A program made the translations under genes and the position numbers. From Prochloron sp. SP5CPC1 (GTDB lineage: Bacteria > Cyanobacteriota > Cyanobacteriia > Cyanobacteriales > Prochloraceae), in assembly GCA_014323965.1 (NCBI GenBank), contig JACONB010000069.1:1-7784 (forward strand): a DNA stretch of 7,784 nucleotides, read 5' to 3'. This document shows positions 4,846 through 7,784 of this stretch, piece after piece; within the stretch, counting starts at the first letter, position 1, and each line of letters starts with the position of its first letter. The notes below the pieces were generated by a model that was given only the letters and a program-made list of their open reading frames with translations, made no database searches and was not told where the DNA came from.

Positions 4846-6591
4846 CTAAAAATTAGTAATACGGAGTTGTTCTACATTCCAGAAAGGGCCACCGAGAGGA
4901 GAATATTGGATTCCCTGAATGCGATCGCGCACTGCACTGAGAGATAATTGATTCACCAAATAGATAAAGGGTAAATATTCCTCCGTCAAACGTTGAGTTT
5001 CGGCATAAATTTCTTTTCGCTTCTCCTCATCTAATTCCCGGGCTGCGTCGATATAGAGTTGACCTATTTTCTCTTCCCATTCTGCTACCTGACGACCTTC
5101 TATAGGTGTGCTTCCCGGTTGAGGTTTCTGATTGAACATGTGCAAATTACCATCGGGAAACCAAATATTAGCCCCACCATTGGGTTCGTTTCCTCCAGTT
5201 AAACCAATGAGATGACATTCCCAGTCTAAGGAATTACTCAATTTATCTACAAGGGTATTAAAAGCAATAGGTTGGAAATCAACTTTGATGCCTATTTTAG
5301 CTAAATCTTGCTGAATTTGAGAACCCAGTGCTTCCCGAATTTTATTCCCTGCGTTAGTAATTAAGCTAAAGCGGACTTCATTCCCTTCTGGATCCAACAA
5401 TTGATTATCTTCGTTGTAGGTAAAACCTTCGGAAAGCAATAATTGTTTCGCCTTTTCTTGATTGTAATCATAGCCTTTCAAACCCTGATAATAATAGGGA
5501 GACTGGACAGAAATAGAGGAGTTTTGGGGTGCTCCCAGTCCCCGATAGATATTGTTGATCATCCGTTGTCTGTCAATGCCATAAGCAACTGCTTGTCTGA
5601 ATTTTACATTATTGAACCAGCGAGATTTAATGGGGTCTACCAAGGGTTTCCCCTCTCTTATCCCTGTGTTGAGATTGAAGGAAATAAAGGTAGTTCCGTA
5701 AGCAGGACCACCGTTATAAATGGTGAATTTACCCCGTTGTTCCTCCCGTTTCAGGAGGGAAAAATATTCCGGGCTGACACCGATAGAGTCCAAACTCCCG
5801 GAACGAAATTGCAAGAATGCGGTATCGGTAGATTCCACAATTTCCCAGACGATTCGCTGGATATGGGGGAGTTGTTCCCCTGTAGCGCTTTTTTTCCAGT
5901 AATAAGGGTTCCGACGAAAGATAATGCGCTGACTGGTGCTGTAACTTTCTACTTCATAAGGACCGTTGACGATAATTTCTTCTGGGGGGGTATCTATTCC
6001 CCATTTGGAGAGAAAGAGGGGGTCTCCGTCTGGGTCTTCTTTCTGTACCGACTCCCGCAAAACATGAGCTGGTAAGATAGGTAGTTCTGTACTACCGAGA
6101 AAAGGAGCGAAGGGTTCGGGAATGGTAAACTCCACTTGTAAGTCCCCCAGTTTGCGGACTGTGGGGAGAGAGCGACTTTGTCCTACTCTCAGACTATCCC
6201 TAGCGTTGGAGGGGATATCTTCATTGAGATACAGTTCATTATAGCTGAAGATGACATCCTCTGCGGTTAAGGGATAACCGTTTGACCATTGCAGACCGGG
6301 TCGCAGGTTAAAGACAATCTTCAGTTTATCTGGGGATACTTCCCAAGATTCTGCTAGAGCTGGTTCTTTTTTCCCTGTGATAGGATTCTCTGTAATTAAA
6401 CCTTCGTAAGTGAGACCGAAAATATTGGGGGACTCTTGGGAGAGCACAGCGTTAAAGGTTTTCGGATCGCTGAGAATCGCTTGTACTATTTGGGGTACTT
6501 GATTCTCTGAGGAGATGAAGTTGGTCGAACTGCAACCCCAAAGACAGATAGCGAGTAAAATGGCTGTTAAGGAACACAGTATATTGGTCAT
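4846..6591 (-). CDS. Family-5 (peptide/nickel type) ABC transporter substrate-binding lipoprotein
   Basis: A 581-residue extracytoplasmic solute receptor of the SBP_bac_5 (DppA/OppA) family, which delivers peptides, nickel complexes or related ligands to an inner-membrane ABC importer. Residues 1-19 form a hydrophobic signal peptide ending in a lipobox LWGC with Cys20 as the lipidated residue. The family signature is plain: PALAESWEVSPDKLKIVFNL (77-96), then RPGLQWSNGYPLTAEDV, and later FRQAVAYGIDRQRMINNIYR with the closing C-terminal lobe. Length is normal. The n-region before the hydrophobic core lacks Lys or Arg (MTNILCS), which is unusual for Sec/lipoprotein signals; an in-frame TAG lies three codons upstream, so no longer start exists. 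No permease or ATPase gene is in the window, so it is an orphan receptor here, as is frequent in cyanobacteria. The ligand cannot be inferred. Confidence 0.9.
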   Translation of the reverse strand: MTNILCSLTAILLAICLWGCSSTNFISSENQVPQIVQAILSDPKTFNAVLSQESPNIFGLTYEGLITENPITGKKEPALAESWEVSPDKLKIVFNLRPGLQWSNGYPLTAEDVIFSYNELYLNEDIPSNARDSLRVGQSRSLPTVRKLGDLQVEFTIPEPFAPFLGSTELPILPAHVLRESVQKEDPDGDPLFLSKWGIDTPPEEIIVNGPYEVESYSTSQRIIFRRNPYYWKKSATGEQLPHIQRIVWEIVESTDTAFLQFRSGSLDSIGVSPEYFSLLKREEQRGKFTIYNGGPAYGTTFISFNLNTGIREGKPLVDPIKSRWFNNVKFRQAVAYGIDRQRMINNIYRGLGAPQNSSISVQSPYYYQGLKGYDYNQEKAKQLLLSEGFTYNEDNQLLDPEGNEVRFSLITNAGNKIREALGSQIQQDLAKIGIKVDFQPIAFNTLVDKLSNSLDWECHLIGLTGGNEPNGGANIWFPDGNLHMFNQKPQPGSTPIEGRQVAEWEEKIGQLYIDAARELDEEKRKEIYAETQRLTEEYLPFIYLVNQLSLSAVRDRIQGIQYSPLGGPFWNVEQLRITNF

Positions 6592-6624
6592 TACAGTCTA
6601 ACTATACACCCTATATCCTATACC

Positions 6625-6768
6625 CTAGTTGGTAAAGAACAGAAGTTTAGTAATACCACCGACGACAGCAAGAATTAGAGCTGTCAAGGTAGTGTAACTT
6701 ATCTTCTCTGAATTTTCAAGTCGTTTGTCCCGACCATTTATTTTTTCGGCAAGCTGAATTTGGGAGTT
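6625..6768 (-). pseudogene. C-terminal fragment of a small coiled-coil, single-membrane-span protein
   Basis: In a frame different from the reverse-transcriptase remnant, 47 codons run open from after a TAA (6771-6769) to a TAG (6627-6625), with no ATG, GTG or good start. The product begins NSQIQLAEKINGRDKRLEN, a charged coiled-coil-like stretch, followed by a hydrophobic span LTALILAVVGGITKLLFF and ends TN. This layout (LAEKI.G..KRL.N, then a membrane helix and short tail) matches the C-terminus of small cyanobacterial membrane-anchored coiled-coil proteins as I remember them. The N-terminal part is missing or frameshifted; removing one base near 6764 would join it to the MWEVK stretch of the overlapping frame. 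It overlaps the reverse-transcriptase remnant and may be a gene hit by it. It ends 34 bp upstream of the substrate-binding protein start. Confidence 0.5.
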
Positions 6769-6982
6769 TTACTTCCCACATGATTGCTTGGTGGCTGATG
6801 TTGTCGAAGCACCCCTGTATGTCCAATTCCAGTACCCATTTCTGGTGACCATTGGCTTGCCACGCTCTATCAGCAATTGTTGGGATACCTGTTACACCGA
6901 AGGTGCCGCCCAAAGCGTCCCTTAGATTCTCCTCATTAGCGGCAGGGTCACTTTCGTGTCTGATTCCGCCCTGTCCCCCCAT
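6716..6982 (-). pseudogene. Group II intron reverse transcriptase/maturase remnant
   Basis: An 88-codon frame carrying two recognisable reverse-transcriptase blocks: GIPTIADRAWQ (residues 32-42, about 6889-6857) and QKWVLELDIQGCFDNISHQA (47-66, about 6844-6785), the latter with the first catalytic Asp region D-I-x-x-C-F-D. In intact group II intron proteins roughly 45-50 residues, including the YGFRPGRS block, separate these; here only four residues do, so an in-frame internal deletion is likely. The YADD motif, maturase and endonuclease domains are absent. Residues 1-31 resemble nothing I know and may be translated intron RNA; the underlying DNA can form a hairpin with a GAAA loop (6943-6973). 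A strong Shine-Dalgarno precedes the ATG. I treat it as a decayed mobile element, though translation is possible. Confidence 0.7.
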
Positions 6983-6988
6983 AATGAA

Positions 6989-6996
6989 CCTCCTCT
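6989..6996 (-). promoter_or_regulatory. Strong Shine-Dalgarno before the reverse-transcriptase remnant
   Basis: On the minus strand AGAGGAGG stands 6 nt before the ATG at 6982. It is one of the two best ribosome-binding sequences in the window, unexpected for a remnant, and is the reason 6982 was taken as the frame start. Confidence 0.6.
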
Positions 6997-7040
6997 GTCT
7001 ATCCTCTTCCTTTATACAACATCAACCTATAGTTTTGCAA

Positions 7041-7106
7041 CCCCTTATCTACTTATTTCTACATTTATCTACATCTACATTTTGCTACTTATTTGCCTAC
7101 TTATTA
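7041..7106 (+). repeat. Degenerate CTAC-rich short tandem repeat
   Basis: A pyrimidine-rich tract with CTAC recurring every 6-12 nt in units such as TTATCTAC, TTATTTCTAC, ATTTATCTAC and TTGCTAC. On the minus strand it reads as GTAGATAA-type units, similar in flavour to the purine tract at 4641-4688. It lies between the reverse-transcriptase remnant and the 44-residue ORF. Confidence 0.5.
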
Positions 7107-7120
7107 CCATAAATATCCCT

Positions 7121-7126
7121 TATGAT
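7121..7126 (+). promoter_or_regulatory. Possible -10 element of the 44-residue ORF
   Basis: TATGAT is 5 of 6 to the -10 consensus and lies 33 bp before the ATG at 7160, giving a leader of about 25-30 nt that would include the Shine-Dalgarno. No good -35 is seen at the proper distance, so confidence is low. Confidence 0.3.
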
Positions 7127-7144
7127 GATATCTATAGTCGCACT

Positions 7145-7151
7145 AGAGGAG
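7145..7151 (+). promoter_or_regulatory. Shine-Dalgarno of the 44-residue ORF
   Basis: AGAGGAG, eight bases before the ATG at 7160. In a window where most genes lack a visible Shine-Dalgarno, this site decides the start of the small ORF and rejects the longer upstream frame that runs through the CTAC tract. Confidence 0.6.
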
Positions 7152-7159
7152 CAAAGAAG

Positions 7160-7294
7160 ATGAAAACCCACAACCTTATCATGATCCCTGTAGAATTTAG
7201 TAACCCCACACCTCCCCCAGAGCAACTGGAAACATCAATGAGTCCCATAATTGCGATCGCCTATTTGTCCTATATACTACTAAATGTAGTGTAA
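7160..7294 (+). CDS. Putative 44-residue single-span membrane peptide
   Basis: A short open frame that I do not recognise from any family. Residues 1-9 (MKTHNLIMI) are mildly hydrophobic with one Lys; 10-26 form a Pro-rich polar stretch (FSNPTPPPEQLE); 27-44 are a hydrophobic helix (SPIIAIAYLSYILLNVV) that could span the membrane and runs to the C-terminus. The case for a real gene rests on the well-placed AGAGGAG, a possible -10 box, the sensible topology, and an intergenic position free of longer genes on either strand. Against it are its length and the presence of a HIP1 octamer (7253-7260) encoding part of the hydrophobic segment. It could be a toxin-like or regulatory membrane peptide, but there is no direct evidence of that. 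Confidence 0.45.
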   Translation: MKTHNLIMIPVEFSNPTPPPEQLETSMSPIIAIAYLSYILLNVV

Positions 7295-7325
7295 ATAGTT
7301 TCAATTATAAGAAAAATGGTACCCA

Positions 7326-7362
7326 GAGGAAGAGAGGAGGGTGAACAATAAACCTCTTCCTC
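7326..7362. repeat. Inverted repeat GAGGAAGAG / CTCTTCCTC
   Basis: A perfect 9-bp stem (7326-7334 with 7354-7362) encloses a 19-nt loop; outer bases ACC and GGT extend it imperfectly to about 7321-7370. It lies downstream of the 44-residue ORF. No T-run follows, so it is not a classic terminator. Confidence 0.5.
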
Positions 7363-7405
7363 ACCTGGTGTGGTGGGCAACTGATACCCCTCCATAGACA
7401 GTGAA

Positions 7406-7422
7406 GGTGGGCAATGCCCACC
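7406..7422. repeat. Palindromic dispersed repeat GGTGGGCAATGCCCACC
   Basis: A perfect 8-bp stem around a single central A, followed by CTACGG. The type, GGTGGGCAATGCCCACCCTAC, is a familiar dispersed palindrome of cyanobacterial intergenic DNA. A half copy, GGTGGGCAA, lies at 7372-7380. Confidence 0.75.
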
Positions 7423-7784
7423 CTACGGTTTGGCGGGCGGGCGCAAGCCTTGCGCCCCTACAGTATAATTAAAAGACAGCAATTTCAGCCAGAAAGCAGG
7501 ATAATTCATCTCCAACCAAGGTTGTAACTTCCCCAACAACTTAGGAAACCATCCTATGAGGAGAAAACCCATGAAAGCGTCCCAAGTAAAAGCCAAATAA
7601 GACCCAAGCCAACGGAGCATATCCTTGCTCCCAGCCATTTCCCAAATCCACCCAATCAGAGCGGGATTTTGCCATGCTGCTTTCAGTGCTAAACGGTTAA
7701 ACATAAGCCAATTTGTCCTATCTTTAATAAAGGTATCCCCCACTTCCGCAGGTTCATCAGCAAGGACACCAAAGAAAGTGTTCA
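7423..7784 (-). CDS. C-terminal part of a conserved hydrophobic protein (possibly an FAD-dependent oxidoreductase), partial
   Basis: The frame is open to the right edge, so the N-terminus lies outside; about 119 residues are visible. It is rich in Trp, Phe and Leu, with segments TFFGVLADEP, NRLALKAAWQNPALIGWIWE, and a hydrophobic stretch YLAFTWDAFMGFLLIGWF that may touch or cross the membrane. The pattern reminds me of the C-terminal tail of cyanobacterial FAD-dependent oxidoreductases related to lycopene cyclase (CruA/CruP) or geranylgeranyl reductase, but no flavin-binding motif is in view, so this is tentative. A GTG at 7743 is in frame but probably internal, since the sequence upstream reads sensibly (NTFFGVLADEPAE). 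The last ten or so residues (GAQGLRPPAKP) and the TAG come from the palindromic repeats, so the native end was probably near LSFNYTVG. Confidence 0.6.
   Translation of the reverse strand, partial: NTFFGVLADEPAEVGDTFIKDRTNWLMFNRLALKAAWQNPALIGWIWEMAGSKDMLRWLGSYLAFTWDAFMGFLLIGWFPKLLGKLQPWLEMNYPAFWLKLLSFNYTVGAQGLRPPAKP
7439..7457. repeat. Palindromic dispersed repeat GGGCGCAAGCCTTGCGCCC
   Basis: A perfect 9-bp stem around one central C, followed by CCTAC. A truncated copy lies at 4805-4819. Together with the palindrome at 7406-7422 it forms the 3' end of the leftward partial gene, supplying its last residues and its stop codon. Confidence 0.78.

Noticed and set aside
5443..6075. A 210-codon plus-strand open frame
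   Set aside because: It is wholly antisense to the substrate-binding protein gene, whose translation shows clear family signatures; the plus-strand product has no recognisable domains.
6666..6690. Minus-strand TTGACA near 6686 as a promoter for the substrate-binding protein gene
   Set aside because: No -10-like hexamer lies 16-18 bp downstream, and the site falls inside the coiled-coil protein fragment.
6852..7294. Longer plus-strand frames leading into the 44-residue ORF
   Set aside because: The upstream codons cross the low-complexity CTAC tract and the reverse-transcriptase remnant; the Shine-Dalgarno at 7145-7151 supports starting only at 7160.
7423..7784. Assignment of the partial gene to the CO2 hydration proteins ChpX/ChpY
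   Set aside because: I considered it because of Trp-rich hydrophobic sequence, but the characteristic ChpX/ChpY C-terminal segments I remember are not present.

Overview
The window looks cyanobacterial. It holds four copies of the octamer GCGATCGC (HIP1, at 591, 2275, 4921 and 7253), cyanobacterial-style palindromic dispersed repeats, and several gene families I recognise from cyanobacteria. Moderate GC and many short repeats would fit a filamentous, Oscillatoriales-like genome, but I cannot name a genus.

Layout. The left edge (1 to about 72) is the 3' end of the RNase P RNA gene, reading rightward. Two overlapping leftward genes follow: a THUMP-type 23S rRNA guanine-N2 methyltransferase (RlmL-like) and, upstream of it, a 2H-phosphodiesterase of the '2'-5' RNA ligase' family. 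The phosphodiesterase start codon sits inside the same CCATGG as the start codon of a divergent YciI-family gene. Rightward from there come the small SRP RNA gene (ffs) with a clear promoter, a phasin-like helical protein gene with a terminator, and a gene for an acidic cysteine-motif protein. The last converges on, and overlaps by 92 bp, a leftward alpha/beta hydrolase gene. A repeat-bearing intergenic region follows (4499-4845), then a leftward family-5 (peptide/nickel type) ABC substrate-binding lipoprotein with no transporter partners in the window.

The right end (6592-7784) is accessory and partly decayed. It has a remnant of a group II intron-type reverse transcriptase with an apparent in-frame internal deletion, a C-terminal fragment of a small coiled-coil/membrane protein in another frame, and a degenerate CTAC-rich tract. 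It also has a likely 44-residue membrane peptide gene with a strong Shine-Dalgarno, two adjacent perfect palindromic repeats, and a partial leftward gene entering from the right edge whose last residues and stop codon are written by those palindromes.

How the genes relate. The left half concentrates RNA housekeeping: RNase P RNA, SRP RNA, an rRNA methyltransferase and a 2H phosphodiesterase. Only the methyltransferase/phosphodiesterase pair looks like an operon. The other genes look independently transcribed. I see no defence island, CRISPR array, tRNA, or coherent new multigene system. The most useful leads are the shared start codon, the hidden small ORFs and fragments around 6625-7294, the repeat-built gene end at 7423-7457, and the unassigned cysteine-motif protein.
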